Shown one piece after another: positions 27,727-36,744 of a stretch of 41,829 bases of DNA. Origin of the DNA: Pseudonocardia sp. Its GTDB lineage: Bacteria > Actinomycetota > Actinomycetes > Mycobacteriales > Pseudonocardiaceae. The notes below the pieces were generated by a model. The model made no database searches. It was not told where the DNA came from and was given only the letters and a program-made list of their open reading frames with translations. Each line of letters starts with the position of its first letter. Position 1 is the stretch's first letter. Both the position numbers and the translations under genes were made by a program. Location: positions 1 through 41,829 of the forward strand of contig JAJCYC010000082.1 in assembly GCA_029263115.1 (NCBI GenBank), written 5' to 3'.

Positions 27727-30042
27727 TCAGCCGGGCTCGCCGGCGCCCTCGACCACGGCGGCCGAGGTGATCCGGTGCAGCATGAAGCGGCGCAGGTCGC
27801 CCTGCGCGCGGTCGTAACCCTCCAGCACCCCGCCGCCCACGCTGACCGGCTCGACGATCCGCCGGCTGGCCACCCCGAGCGAGTTGACGTAGCCGATCCA
27901 CACGCTGCGTCGCTGGCGGGCGGCGTCGCGCAGCAGTTGCAGGGTGTCCGCGCCGTTGGTACCGGAGTGCGGATGGTCCAGCGTGCGCGGTCGCAGCACG
28001 GCGGCCCGGTCGCCGGCCCGGATCGCGGCGACCAGCGCGGCGGTGTGCGCCTCGTCCGGGGCGGCCAGCGCCGGGCGGGACGCCGGGCGGGGTCGGGCCG
28101 GGATCCGCCGCCCGCTCGGGCGCAGGTCGAGCAGCGTGCCGTCGCCGGCCTCGGCACCGGGGGCGAACCCGGCGGCCCGCAGCCGGTCCAGCAGGTCGGC
28201 CAGGCTCAGCTCGCTGACCAGCACGGTCGGCGCGATCCGACGCAGCTCGAAGGACTCCGCCGACCGGTGGGCCAGCACCTCGGCCAGCAGCACCTCGTCG
28301 TCGGCCCGCAGGAACGCCCGCGCGCTGCCCCCGCGCAGCCGGCCGTGCCGGCGCGCCACGTCGTCGACCAGGTAGCTCAGCCCCTGCGGCACCGGGGTGA
28401 TCGAGCGTTTCGCGAACAGCTCGTGCAGCTCCGCCGCCGCCCGGCCGGTGTCCAGCGCGCGCCGGATGCTGGCCTCGGTGATCCGGTACACGTCGGCGCC
28501 GCCGGTGGACTCCAGGTCGGCGACCAGGGCGAACTCCTCGGCCACATCGGCGCGCAGCGGGCCGGGGGCCACCGCGGTCAGGTCGGCCTGCAGCAGCACC
28601 TGGTCGACCGGTTCGGGCAGCGCGGCGCGCAGGGCGGTCAGCACCGAGGCGCTGACCCCGCCGACGGAGAGGTCGGCGGCCAGCAGCGCCCGGCCGTGCC
28701 CGGCCAGCCCGTTGAGCGCGACGATCCCCAGCCGGGTCGCCTCGGCCAGCGTCCAGGCCACCTGCTCGTCGCGCAGTCGCCCGCCACGCCGGGGCGCCCG
28801 CCAGCTCAGCGCAGCGGCCAGGGTGTCGGGACCGTCGACCGCGCGGCCCGGCGGCAACGTGGCCAGCAGGTCCAGCACCCGGCGGCGGTCCCGGGGGGCC
28901 AGCGGGCGGCGCAGCTCGTCGGACAGCGGAGCGAGCACCTTGTCGGCCGGGTTGTCGCTGCCGCGCTGCCCGACCAGCCCGGGCAGCCGGGGCAGCTCCA
29001 GCCAGGCCCGGGCCAGCGGCACCCAACGCTGCTCGGGCCCGCCGGCCCGCCACAGGTCGGCGTTGGTGGTCGGCACCCACTCCGGCGCGCTCGAGCTCTC
29101 CGAGTCCGCGACCAGCCCGGCGGCCACCACCACCTCGATCAGCAGCGCCGCCTCGGCGGGGTCCACGGCCAGCTCGCGGGCGGTCCGGCGCAGCTCGCGG
29201 ACCCCGAGGCCGCCCGAGCGCAGCACCGGCGGCGGCGCGTCCGACCAGGACCCGATCAGCGTCTCCACCCGGCGCAGCAGCTCCAGCACCGCGCCGGCGG
29301 CGGTGGAGTCGATCCGGTCGCGGCCCGGGTCGGCGGTGACCAGCTCGGGCTCCTCGGCGACCAGCCGGGCCAGCGGCGCCGGCCCGCGCAACGCCAGCCC
29401 CACCTCGCGCGGCAGCTCGACGGTCTCCGGGTCCACCCGCAGCAGCAGCCCCCGGCTGACCAGCCGCTGCACCGGGCTGGGCGGCCCGCCGGCCGGAGCC
29501 CGGCTGCGCCCGATCGGCGGCCCGTCGGCCAGCGCGTCGAGCATCCGGCGCTGCTCCGGCGGGGTGTCGGCGAGCAGGTCGTCGAGCACAGCCGGGTCGG
29601 CCAGCGCCGCCGACCCGCGGCCCAGCCCGCCGGGGTAGCGCGAGGTCACCTCGTTGGCCGCCGGCACCACCCGCAGGCCGCCGCCGTCCGGATCGTCCGG
29701 GTCGCCGCCGTCCTCCCAGACCAGGGCGCGCTCGCGCAATTGCTCAAGCGCGGCCGGCACCCGGAACGCGGCCAGCTCCGGGCCGAGCAGCCGACCCAGC
29801 TCGTCCGCCGGCACCGGTTCGGCGTAAGCGCCGGCCACCAGCAGGGCCTCCAGCACCGCGAGTGCGACGGTGTCCAGGTCCTCACAGGCCCGGTTCACCG
29901 ACGCCCGGATGCCGATCCGGGTGGCCAGCACCGTCAGGTCCGGCGGCGCGGGCACCCCCAGATCGGGTCGCAGGCGCAGCAGGGTGGCCAACGCCGCGTC
30001 GTCGCGCGCGCGTAGCCAGTCGAGCAGGGAGGTGCCGGCCAT
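27727..30042 (-). CDS. Helicase-associated protein with C-terminal WYL domain
   Basis: A 771-residue protein of the family that accompanies bacterial XPB (Rv0862c in M. tuberculosis). The N-terminus [21 protein letters not shown] and winged-helix-like repeats precede a helicase C-terminal XPB/Ssl2-type region (about 450-600, with [17 protein letters not shown]). The last 70 residues are a WYL domain ([20 protein letters not shown] then [19 protein letters not shown] type sequence). WYL domains sense nucleic-acid-derived ligands in defence and repair regulators. It probably works with XPB in DNA repair. I chose the ATG at 30042; a GTG nine bases upstream is possible. It has no clear ATPase motifs of its own. 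Confidence 0.88.
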   Translation of the reverse strand: MAGTSLLDWLRARDDAALATLLRLRPDLGVPAPPDLTVLATRIGIRASVNRACEDLDTVALAVLEALLVAGAYAEPVPADELGRLLGPELAAFRVPAALEQLRERALVWEDGGDPDDPDGGGLRVVPAANEVTSRYPGGLGRGSAALADPAVLDDLLADTPPEQRRMLDALADGPPIGRSRAPAGGPPSPVQRLVSRGLLLRVDPETVELPREVGLALRGPAPLARLVAEEPELVTADPGRDRIDSTAAGAVLELLRRVETLIGSWSDAPPPVLRSGGLGVRELRRTARELAVDPAEAALLIEVVVAAGLVADSESSSAPEWVPTTNADLWRAGGPEQRWVPLARAWLELPRLPGLVGQRGSDNPADKVLAPLSDELRRPLAPRDRRRVLDLLATLPPGRAVDGPDTLAAALSWRAPRRGGRLRDEQVAWTLAEATRLGIVALNGLAGHGRALLAADLSVGGVSASVLTALRAALPEPVDQVLLQADLTAVAPGPLRADVAEEFALVADLESTGGADVYRITEASIRRALDTGRAAAELHELFAKRSITPVPQGLSYLVDDVARRHGRLRGGSARAFLRADDEVLLAEVLAHRSAESFELRRIAPTVLVSELSLADLLDRLRAAGFAPGAEAGDGTLLDLRPSGRRIPARPRPASRPALAAPDEAHTAALVAAIRAGDRAAVLRPRTLDHPHSGTNGADTLQLLRDAARQRRSVWIGYVNSLGVASRRIVEPVSVGGGVLEGYDRAQGDLRRFMLHRITSAAVVEGAGEPG

Positions 30043-30069
30043 CCCGTCCACGGTAGCCTTGCCCCGGTA

Positions 30070-30095
30070 GGACGCTCCGCTGAGGCGGGGCGTCC
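30070..30095. promoter_or_regulatory. Hairpin in the 90-bp divergent spacer
   Basis: GGACGCTCCGC and GCGGGGCGTCC pair over 11 bp with one T-G wobble and a TGAG loop, between the WYL protein start (30042) and the 59-residue gene (30133). It may be a regulatory dyad or RNA hairpin. Confidence 0.45.
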
Positions 30096-30132
30096 GGCGG
30101 ACCCGCGCGGCACGGCGACACTGGAGGACACG

Positions 30133-30312
30133 GTGGGCAAGTCGGTTGACCCCGAGCGTATCGACCCGGCCTGGCCGAACGTGCCCGACGGCGAGCACCC
30201 GCTGAGCGAGCTGTGCGCCCCGGTGCAGGCCTCGTTCTCGCCGTTCGGCGACGTGGAGTTCCCGCTGCCCGAGGTGCCCTATGAGCACCCGGTCACCGAG
30301 ATCAACCGCTGA
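30133..30312 (+). CDS. Small conserved-position protein, 59 residues
   Basis: The frame begins with GTG at 30133, four bases after GGAGGA, and ends with TGA at 30310-30312. The product starts [20 protein letters not shown] and ends [16 protein letters not shown]; it is acidic and proline-rich, with no membrane segment or Cys pair. I know no domain for it. Strong ribosome binding site and third-position GC bias support a real gene. It occupies the position of Rv0863 in M. tuberculosis, between the WYL partner and moaC, but I have not verified sequence similarity. The MocA-like gene follows by 32 bp. Confidence 0.72.
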   Translation: MGKSVDPERIDPAWPNVPDGEHPLSELCAPVQASFSPFGDVEFPLPEVPYEHPVTEINR

Positions 30313-30344
30313 CGGCGCCATCATCCGCTGACCACGACGCGTCG

Positions 30345-30941
30345 GTGAGCGCCCCGGCCGGGTTGTTGCTGGCCGCCGGTGCCGGTCGGCGGATGGGCCG
30401 GCCGAAGGCGTTGGTCGAGCTGGACGGCGTTCCGTTGGTGCGCCGCTCGCTCGGTGTGCTGCGCGACGGCGGCTGCACGCCGCTGCTGGTGGTGGTCGGC
30501 GCGGCGGCCGACGAGGTCGCCCGGGTGGTCGGCGACGACGCCCTGGTGGTGACCGCCGGGGACTGGTCGGGCGGGATGGGCGCCTCGCTGCGCGCCGGGT
30601 TGGCCGCGCTGGCCGGGCTGGTGGATGTGGAGGCCGCTGTCGTGCACCTGGTCGACCTGCCCGGGATCGGCCCGGAGGCGGTGGCCCGGCTGGCCGGGAT
30701 CGCTTCCACGACGGACGTGCTGGCCCGGGCGGCCTATGGTGGCGTGCCCGGGCACCCGGTGCTGCTCGGGCGGGCGCACTGGGCGGCGGTGGCGGACGGC
30801 GCGGTCGGCGACGCCGGCGCCCGCGGCTACCTGGCCGGGCACCCCGGGCTGCGGCTGGTGGAGTGCGCCGACGTCGCCGATCCGCGCGACATGGACACCC
30901 CGGAAGCGTTACGCGGGGCCGGCGGTCCAGCGCTAGGCTGA
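30345..30941 (+). CDS. MocA/MobA-like NTP transferase
   Basis: A 198-residue nucleotidyltransferase of the MobA-like NTP-transferase fold. The N-terminal nucleotide-binding motif is [20 protein letters not shown], followed by a metal-binding acidic segment [14 protein letters not shown] and [13 protein letters not shown]. Such proteins attach CMP (MocA) or GMP (MobA) to molybdopterin. The 'GRPKAL' and 'GVPGHPVLL' pattern favours the MocA cytidylyltransferase side, which matures xanthine dehydrogenase and CO dehydrogenase type enzymes. That fits the moxR-VWA-xdhC block 6 kb downstream. The GTG start at 30345 has no strong ribosome binding site. Malic enzyme follows by 4 bp. Confidence 0.82.
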   Translation: MSAPAGLLLAAGAGRRMGRPKALVELDGVPLVRRSLGVLRDGGCTPLLVVVGAAADEVARVVGDDALVVTAGDWSGGMGASLRAGLAALAGLVDVEAAVVHLVDLPGIGPEAVARLAGIASTTDVLARAAYGGVPGHPVLLGRAHWAAVADGAVGDAGARGYLAGHPGLRLVECADVADPRDMDTPEALRGAGGPALG

Positions 30942-30945
30942 TCAC

Positions 30946-32331
30946 GTGCCCGTGCCCGGTCCCGGTTACTCGATCACGGCGCGGGTGTCCGCGCCCGCGT
31001 CGTCCGGCGCGGCCGGCGAGCTGGCCGCGGCGATCGGCCGGGCCGGCGGGGTGGTCACCGCGTTCGACGTGGTCGACGCCTCCGCCGACCGGATCCTGAT
31101 CGACATCAGCTGCAACGCGCTGAGCGCCGATCACGTCCGGACCATCACCGAGGCGCTCACCGCGCTGGCCGGGGTCGAGGTTCGGAAGGTCTCCGACCGT
31201 ACGTTCCTGATGCACCTCGGCGGGAAGCTGGAGGTCACCCCCAAGATCAGCCTGCGCAACCGGGACGACCTGTCCCGGGCCTACACCCCCGGGGTGGCCC
31301 GGGTGTGCCAGGCGATCGCGGCCAACCCGGACGACGCGCGCCGGCTGACCATCAAGCGCAACACCGTCGCGGTGGTCACCGACGGCTCGGCGGTGCTCGG
31401 GCTGGGCAACCTCGGCGCGGCCGCCGCGCTGCCGGTGATGGAGGGCAAGGCGGCGCTGTTCAAGCGGTTCGCCGGGGTGGACGCCTGGCCGGTGGTGCTG
31501 GACACCCAGGACCCGGACGAGATCGTCTCGATCGTGCGGGCGATCGCCCCGGCCTACGGCGGGATCAACCTGGAGGACATCGCGGCGCCCCGGTGTTTCG
31601 CCATCGAGTCGCGGCTGCGCGCCGAGCTGGACATCCCGGTCTTCCACGACGACCAGCACGGCACCGCGGTGGTGGTGCTCGCCGCGCTGCGTAACGCGAT
31701 GCGGGTGGTCGGCAAGCGGCTGGCGGACTGCAAGGTGGTGGTGTGCGGGGTCGGCGCAGCCGGCTCGGCGATCATCCGGCTGATGCTGCCGGAGCGGCCC
31801 GGTGAGGTGCTGGCGGTCGACCTCGGCGGGATCGTGCACCCCGGGCGGAAGGACCTGGACGACAACCTGGCCTGGATCGCCGCGCACACCAACTCCGCGC
31901 GCACCTCCGGCGCCCTGGCCGAGGCCCTGGTCGGGGCGGACGTGTTCGTCGGGGTGTCGGCGCCGAACCTGCTCGGTGAGCCGGAACTGGCCTCGATGGC
32001 CGCCGACGCGGTGGTGTTCGCGCTGGCCAACCCGGATCCGGAGGTCGACCCGCTGCTCGCCCACCGGCACGCCGCCGTGGTGGCCACCGGGCGCTCGGAC
32101 TACCCGAACCAGATCAACAACGTGCTGGTGTTCCCCGGCGTGTTCCGCGGGCTGCTGGACGCCCAGGCGCGCCGGGTGACCGACCCGATGCTGCGCGCGG
32201 CCGCGGCAGCGGTGGCCGGGGTGGTGGCCGACCCGAACCCGTCGTTCATCGTGCCCAGTGTGTTCGACCCGACGGTGTCCGTGGAGGTCGCCCGGGCCGT
32301 CGCCGGGGTGGCCCGCGCTGAGGGCCGCTGA
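30946..32331 (+). CDS. NAD-dependent malic enzyme with N-terminal ACT domain
   Basis: A 461-residue cytoplasmic enzyme that oxidatively decarboxylates malate to pyruvate. Residues about 8-85 form an ACT-like regulatory domain ([20 protein letters not shown]). The malic domain follows, with [12 protein letters not shown] (about 108), catalytic Lys region [13 protein letters not shown] and metal site [16 protein letters not shown]. The NAD-binding fold has [16 protein letters not shown], and the C-terminal part has ALANPDPEV and [18 protein letters not shown] domains often bind amino acids and tune activity. It starts at a GTG 4 bp after the MocA-like stop, so it is probably co-transcribed, although no pathway link is obvious. 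Confidence 0.93.
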   Translation: MPVPGPGYSITARVSAPASSGAAGELAAAIGRAGGVVTAFDVVDASADRILIDISCNALSADHVRTITEALTALAGVEVRKVSDRTFLMHLGGKLEVTPKISLRNRDDLSRAYTPGVARVCQAIAANPDDARRLTIKRNTVAVVTDGSAVLGLGNLGAAAALPVMEGKAALFKRFAGVDAWPVVLDTQDPDEIVSIVRAIAPAYGGINLEDIAAPRCFAIESRLRAELDIPVFHDDQHGTAVVVLAALRNAMRVVGKRLADCKVVVCGVGAAGSAIIRLMLPERPGEVLAVDLGGIVHPGRKDLDDNLAWIAAHTNSARTSGALAEALVGADVFVGVSAPNLLGEPELASMAADAVVFALANPDPEVDPLLAHRHAAVVATGRSDYPNQINNVLVFPGVFRGLLDAQARRVTDPMLRAAAAAVAGVVADPNPSFIVPSVFDPTVSVEVARAVAGVARAEGR

Positions 32332-32537
32332 GGCCGACTCGCGCCGGCCGCCGGGTGCGGGCGGCGCCGGCTCTGCCGGGTCGCGCGCCGAGTGCCAGGA
32401 CCGGTCTCCCGAGTGGGTCCGGCCGCCGATGTGCTGAATTCGGCACATGGCCGACAGCAGCCGCCGGAGAGACTGCGACACGCCGGTGGTCCGGTGACAG
32501 GCCGGGGACCGCGCGACAGTGACCGGTACCGGCGCCC

Positions 32538-33178
<641 letters not shown>

Positions 33179-33342
33179 TTGGAGTAGGTTCACGCGAGTC
33201 GGTGACCGTACGCGCTACTCAGCGACCACCATGGTCACAAAAAGGACACAGATCGACAACGAGACCGAGACCTGCTTATGTGCCACACATCACAAGACGC
33301 CGGCCCGGACGGACGTCTCCGAGACCGCCGTAGGGTGCAGTC

Positions 33343-33813
33343 GTGGAGCTGACTCATGTCGACCAGGCCGGCGCGGCCCGGATGGTGGACGTATCGGACA
33401 AGCAGCCCGGTGCCCGGGTCGCGGTGGCCACCGGGATGCTGCGCAGCACCGCCGAGGTGATCGATCTGTTGCGCCGCGACGGGTTGCCCAAGGGCGACGC
33501 GCTGGCCACCGCCCGGATTGCCGGGATCATGGGCGCCAAACGCACCGCGGACCTGGTGCCACTGTGTCATCCGATCGCGCTGACCGGGGTCACCGTCGAG
33601 CTGGTGCCCACCGACACCACCGTCCAGATCACCGCCACGGTGCGGACCACCGACCGGACCGGGGTGGAGATGGAGGCGCTCACCGCTGTCGCGGTGGCCG
33701 GGCTGACGCTGCACGACATGGTCAAGGCGGTCGACCCGGCGGCGGTGCTGGACGCGGTACGGGTGGAACGCAAGGACGGCGGCAAGACCGGCTCCTGGGT
33801 GCGCCCGGCATGA
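33343..33813 (+). CDS. moaC: Cyclic pyranopterin monophosphate synthase
   Basis: A 156-residue enzyme that, with MoaA, converts GTP to cyclic pyranopterin monophosphate, the first Moco step. Motifs are ARMVDVSDKQPGARVAVATG, AKRTADLVPLCHPIALTGV (with the catalytic Cys-His region) and TGVEMEALTAVAVAGLTLHD, followed by a Lys-rich end (VERKDGGKTGSW) that holds an active-site Lys. The GTG start at 33343 is about 29 bases after TCCGAGACC and has a weak ribosome binding site. moaA is not in the window. It is translationally coupled to mog through ATGA. Confidence 0.96.
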   Translation: MELTHVDQAGAARMVDVSDKQPGARVAVATGMLRSTAEVIDLLRRDGLPKGDALATARIAGIMGAKRTADLVPLCHPIALTGVTVELVPTDTTVQITATVRTTDRTGVEMEALTAVAVAGLTLHDMVKAVDPAAVLDAVRVERKDGGKTGSWVRPA

Positions 33814-34286
33814 GCCGCACCGCGCGGGTGGTCACCGCGTCCAACCGGGCCGCCGCCGGCGTCTACCCCGACCGCGGCGGCCCGCTGATCGCGAGCTGGC
33901 TGCGTGAGCGCGGCTTCGACTGCCCGGATCCGGCGGTGGTGCCCGACGGCGACCCGGTGGGCGAGCTGTTGCGCCGCGCGGTCATCGCCCGGGTCGACGT
34001 GGTGATCACCACCGGCGGCACCGGTATCTCGCCCACCGACGCCACCCCGGAGGTGACCCGCGCGGTGCTGGACTACGAGATCCCCGGGCTGGCCGACGCG
34101 ATCCGGGCGGCCGGCGCGCCGGCGGTGCCCACCGCGGTGCTGTCGCGCGGCATGGCCGGGGTGGCCGGACGCACCCTGGTGGTGAACCTGCCGGGTTCCA
34201 CCGGTGGTGTGCGCGACGGGCTGCGGGTGTTGGACGGCGTACTGGAGCATGCCGTCGACCAGTTACGAGGAGGCGATCACCGATGA
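33810..34286 (+). CDS. mog: Molybdopterin adenylyltransferase (Mog/MoaB fold)
   Basis: A 158-residue protein that adenylylates molybdopterin before molybdate insertion. The MoCF-binding fold motifs are VVTASNRAAAGVYPDRGGPL, VDVVITTGGTGISPTDATPE and a conserved acidic/serine region near NLPGSTGGVRDGL. The ATG at 33810 overlaps the moaC stop as ATGA. It works directly upstream of MoeA. The gene order moaC-mog-moaE equals that of M. tuberculosis Rv0864-0866. Confidence 0.95.
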   Translation: MSRTARVVTASNRAAAGVYPDRGGPLIASWLRERGFDCPDPAVVPDGDPVGELLRRAVIARVDVVITTGGTGISPTDATPEVTRAVLDYEIPGLADAIRAAGAPAVPTAVLSRGMAGVAGRTLVVNLPGSTGGVRDGLRVLDGVLEHAVDQLRGGDHR

Positions 34287-34302
34287 TCAGCGGAACCCAG
34301 CG

Positions 34303-34752
34303 GTGAGCGCCGCGCCGGAGCGGACCGGAGCGCGGGTGGTGCGCGCGAGCGTCGTCGGGACGCCGCTGGTGGTAGACGAGCACGCCGCGTTGGTCTCGGC
34401 CGCCGCGGCCGGGGCCCTGGTCACCTTCGCCGGGGTGGTGCGCGACCACGACGGCGGGCGCGGGGTACGGGAGCTGGAGTACAGCGGGCACCCCAGCGCC
34501 GAGCGGATCATCCAGGAGGTGGCGCGCGACGTGGCGGCCGGCGCCTCGGGCGTGCGGGCGATCGCGGTCAGCCACCGGATCGGACCGTTGCGGATCGGGG
34601 ACGTGGCACTGGCCTGCGCGGTGGCGGCCGACCACCGCCGGGAGGCGTTCGTGGTGTGCGCGGAGCTCGTGGACGAGGTCAAGCGCCGGTTGCCGATCTG
34701 GAAGCGGCAGGTGTTCGACGACGGCTCCGACGAATGGGTCAACTGCCCCTGA
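34303..34752 (+). CDS. moaE: Molybdopterin synthase large subunit
   Basis: A 149-residue catalytic subunit of molybdopterin synthase, which with MoaD adds dithiolene sulfurs to cyclic pyranopterin monophosphate. Core motifs are GALVTFAGVVRDHDGGRGV, ELEYSGHPSAERI and the C-terminal LVDEVKRRLPIWKRQVF, which supplies active-site lysines. I chose the GTG at 34303; the start is not decided by a good ribosome binding site. No moaD is adjacent, so the small subunit must be elsewhere. Transcription ends at the hairpin after 34752. Confidence 0.94.
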   Translation: MSAAPERTGARVVRASVVGTPLVVDEHAALVSAAAAGALVTFAGVVRDHDGGRGVRELEYSGHPSAERIIQEVARDVAAGASGVRAIAVSHRIGPLRIGDVALACAVAADHRREAFVVCAELVDEVKRRLPIWKRQVFDDGSDEWVNCP

Positions 34753-34765
34753 GGGATTCCCCGAG

Positions 34766-34805
34766 CGCTCGGCCCCGGAGCGGACATCCACCCCGGGGCC
34801 GAGCG
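34766..34805. terminator. Bidirectional terminator between moaE and rpf
   Basis: A perfect 13-bp stem (CGCTCGGCCCCGG at 34766-34778, its complement at 34793-34805) with a 14-nt loop separates convergent moaE (stop 34752) and the rpf gene (stop 34813). Confidence 0.8.
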
Positions 34806-34812
34806 AGCCGGA

Positions 34813-35502
34813 TCAGCCGAGCTTGAGCTGCTGGCCGATCTTCAGGGCGTTGGGATTGCCCACCTGGTCGCGGTTGCGCTGGTGCAGGCCCTGCCAGCCG
34901 CCGGGCAGGTTCCTCGACTTGGCGATCTTGGAGAGGCTGTCGCCGGGGGCAACGGTGTGCACCTCGCCCGGAGCGACGGCGCTGGGTGCCGGGGCGGCCG
35001 GCTGGGGTGCCGGCTTGACGGCCAGGACGGACGTCTGCGGCGCCGTGGGTGCCGGCTTCGCGGCGTTCGGCTTGACCTGGGTACGCCCGGTCACCTGCGA
35101 GGCGGGCTGCTTGGTGGCCGGCCGGGGGGTGGCTTTGCCCTTGGCGCCGACCTTCTTCGAGCAGGACGGCCACGCGCCCCAACCTTGGGAGGCGAGCACC
35201 TTCTCGGCCACGCGGATCTGCTCGGCGCGGCTGGCGCCCGCGGCGCTGCCCTTGCCGCCGTGTGCCCGCCAGGTGGACGGGCTGAACTGGAGGCCACCGG
35301 AGTAGCCGTTGCCGGTGTTGGTGTTCCACCGGCCGCCGCTCTCGCATTTGGCGACGCGGTCCCAGACCTCGTCCGGAGCGGCGTTGGCGGTGCCCGAAAG
35401 GGCGACCTGGCTGCCGGCGAGTACGGTGCCGGCGACGACGACACGAGCCACATTCCGTGCGCTGAACAGCGGCGCGCGGGACTTGCCTCGAGATCGGGTC
35501 AT
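34813..35502 (-). CDS. Resuscitation-promoting factor, Rpf-LysM type (RpfA-like)
   Basis: A 229-residue secreted peptidoglycan hydrolase. A signal peptide (basic RSRGKSR, hydrophobic core, cleavage near GTANAAP) is followed by the Rpf domain: VWDRVAKCESGGRWNTNTGN with the catalytic Glu, then GLQFSPSTWRAHGG and EKVLASQGWGAWPSC. A Pro/Ala/Lys linker leads to a LysM domain (HTVAPGDSLSKIAKSRNL ... IGQQLKLG) that binds peptidoglycan. Rpf lysozyme-like proteins promote regrowth from dormancy. I chose the ATG at 35502 after GGAG over the GTG at 35514. Position next to moaE matches rpfA of M. tuberculosis. It is controlled by the riboswitch upstream. Confidence 0.94.
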   Translation of the reverse strand: MTRSRGKSRAPLFSARNVARVVVAGTVLAGSQVALSGTANAAPDEVWDRVAKCESGGRWNTNTGNGYSGGLQFSPSTWRAHGGKGSAAGASRAEQIRVAEKVLASQGWGAWPSCSKKVGAKGKATPRPATKQPASQVTGRTQVKPNAAKPAPTAPQTSVLAVKPAPQPAAPAPSAVAPGEVHTVAPGDSLSKIAKSRNLPGGWQGLHQRNRDQVGNPNALKIGQQLKLG

Positions 35503-35518
35503 GACTGTCTCCACACTG

Positions 35519-35686
35519 CGCGTACAGGGTTAGCTGCCGGGTAAGGGCACGTGGTGCCGCCCCCTCGGTTCCCACCGAAGTAATCCCGCCGGTGAACGAT
35601 CCACCTGTGAATGGTTTCCCCCGTCCCTGCCCGGTGCTGATTCCTCTCGGTGACGCTGGATTCACCGGGCAGGGCTCGACGCGGTG
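35519..35686 (-). promoter_or_regulatory. c-di-AMP riboswitch (ydaO-yuaA class) in rpf leader
   Basis: On the reverse strand the leader shows the ordered conserved segments of this class: GAATCC, CGGGGGAAACC, AGGTGGATCG, and finally TTACCCGGCAGCTAACCC followed by TGTACGC. The AGCTAACC element is the most diagnostic part. A perfect 12-bp stem (35625-35636 with 35663-35674) is embedded. The element ends about 17 bases before the rpf start. In actinobacteria this riboswitch class is known mainly in front of Rpf-type cell-wall hydrolase genes, where c-di-AMP lowers expression. The exact 5' boundary is approximate. Confidence 0.85.
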
Positions 35687-35728
35687 ATTCAGCTGATGTC
35701 TTGGCCGACTCGTTGCCGGCCGGAACGG

Positions 35729-35784
35729 ACGTTACGGACCGCTCCCGGGGTTCCGTCAAGCGCGCCTTTTGCGACCCAGGTCAC
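35729..35784 (-). promoter_or_regulatory. Promoter and upstream motif of the Rpf-LysM gene
   Basis: Reverse-strand TTGACG (35754-35759) and TAACGT (35729-35734) are 19 bp apart. Eleven bases upstream of the -35 lies GTGACCTGGGTCGC (35771-35784). The same arrangement occurs before the third rpf locus, which supports function. Confidence 0.55.
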
Positions 35785-36068
35785 GATGTCGCGCGGATCA
35801 CTGTTGTCTTACGCGATAAACATCGCGTTTTCCCAGGTCATCACGGGTGTATCACGGAGACGAAACTTTCGGGGGAAGTTGCTTCAAAATCGAAAGTAGC
35901 GATCTAGATCACGTTGAATCGGGGCATTGGAATGAGCTGCGCCACAGTGCCCGGGCACCCACTCTGACCTGCGCGATCGCTCTCGGGATGGCCCGGCCGG
36001 GCGAATTCGAAGCACTGACCGGGCCACCCGGGGTGGGTCACGACCGCGCGGTCACGCGGCCCGGGCGA
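35785..36068. other. Regulatory-looking spacer between two rpf genes
   Basis: No gene is seen. It contains CGCGAT-AAAC-ATCGCG followed by TTTT (35812-35831), a forward-strand terminator-like hairpin; ATCACGG twice, 11 bp apart (35840 and 35851); and CCCAGGTCA at 35832-35840, a second copy of part of the upstream promoter motif. AGCGATCTAGATCACG (35898-35913) is a fair but imperfect CRP/GlxR-like dyad. These sites could feed into the rpf promoter at 35729-35759. Confidence 0.45.
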
Positions 36069-36590
36069 TCAGTCGTCGGAGTCGGAATCCGACTCCGACT
36101 CCGATCCGCCGGATCCGGAATCATCGTCCGAACCGCCGGAGTCGGCGCCGGAATCCTCGTCGGACGAGCCGCCCGACGAGCCACCGCTCAGTCCGGCCTT
36201 CTTCGAGCAGGTGGGCCAGGCGTCCCAGCCCTGCGCGGCCTGGACCTTCCGCGCGACCCGCTTCTGCTCCGCCGGGCTGGCGTCGCTGGCGTCCCCCTTA
36301 CCTCCGTACGCCTTCCACGTGCTCGGGGCGAACTGCAGGCCACCGGAGTAGCCGTTGCCGGTGTCGGTGCTCCACTTGCCGCCGCTCTCGCAGCGCGCGA
36401 TGTCGTCCCACACGTCCGCCCGGTCGATCGGTGCCGCCTGGGGGGTCGGTGTCGCCGGGGCGGCGTTCGCGGTGCCGCCGAGCAGCAGTGGGCTGCCCAC
36501 GATCAGCGCGCCGGTCGCGACCCGTGCGACGATCCGCCTCGCCGGGTTCGTGTTTCCGGACGATCGGACGATGTCTCGAGATCGAGCCAT
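36069..36590 (-). CDS. Resuscitation-promoting factor with acidic Ser/Asp tail
   Basis: A 173-residue secreted Rpf. The signal peptide runs from MARSRDIVRSSGN to about TANAAPA. The Rpf domain has DVWDDIARCESGGKWSTDTG (catalytic Glu), [14 protein letters not shown] and RKVQAAQGWDAWPTCSKKAG. In place of a LysM or other wall-binding domain it ends in about 45 residues of almost only Ser, Asp, Gly and Glu (SGGSSGGSSDEDSGAD ... SESESDSDSDD). That tail is strongly acidic and could bind calcium or repel the anionic wall; this is inference. I chose the ATG at 36590, seven bases after GGAG. It is in tandem with the Rpf-LysM gene, same strand. Confidence 0.92.
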   Translation of the reverse strand: MARSRDIVRSSGNTNPARRIVARVATGALIVGSPLLLGGTANAAPATPTPQAAPIDRADVWDDIARCESGGKWSTDTGNGYSGGLQFAPSTWKAYGGKGDASDASPAEQKRVARKVQAAQGWDAWPTCSKKAGLSGGSSGGSSDEDSGADSGGSDDDSGSGGSESESDSDSDD

Positions 36591-36738
36591 GGTGTCTCCG
36601 CACCGCGCTGACGGAGATCGGAGTCGAACCCGTTTCCCCACCCCTGTCCGATGCCGTTTCTTCTCGACGGCACCCGATCGGCTGGACAAGGTTGGGCGCG
36701 GCCGACCGGGGGCATTCGGGCCGGGCAGATGCCGGCCG
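36591..36738 (-). promoter_or_regulatory. rpf leader related to the c-di-AMP riboswitch leader but shortened
   Basis: Reverse-strand sequence CGGACAGGGGTGGGGAAAC parallels CGGGCAGGGACGGGGGAAAC of the neighbouring leader, and the 3' end (CGGTGCGGAGACACC before ATG) parallels its CAGTGTGGAGACAGTC. Between them the diagnostic GCTAACC and much of the aptamer are absent, leaving only GTCAGCG. It looks like a paralogous leader that lost ligand-binding parts. Confidence 0.45.
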
Positions 36739-36744
36739 CCAGCG

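Noticed and set aside
27775..30015. 746-codon forward frame opposite the WYL protein
   Set aside because: Antisense shadow, Gln/Arg/Gly-rich, no recognisable domain; the reverse strand has clear family motifs.
32429..32448. ATGTGC/GCACAT inverted repeat after the malic enzyme gene
   Set aside because: Only six bp with an 8-nt loop and no T run, about 100 bp after the stop; too weak to call a terminator.
35898..35913. CRP/GlxR-like site GCGATCTAGATCAC
   Set aside because: Matches about seven of ten consensus positions and sits about 140 bp upstream of the -35; kept only as a note, not a called operator.
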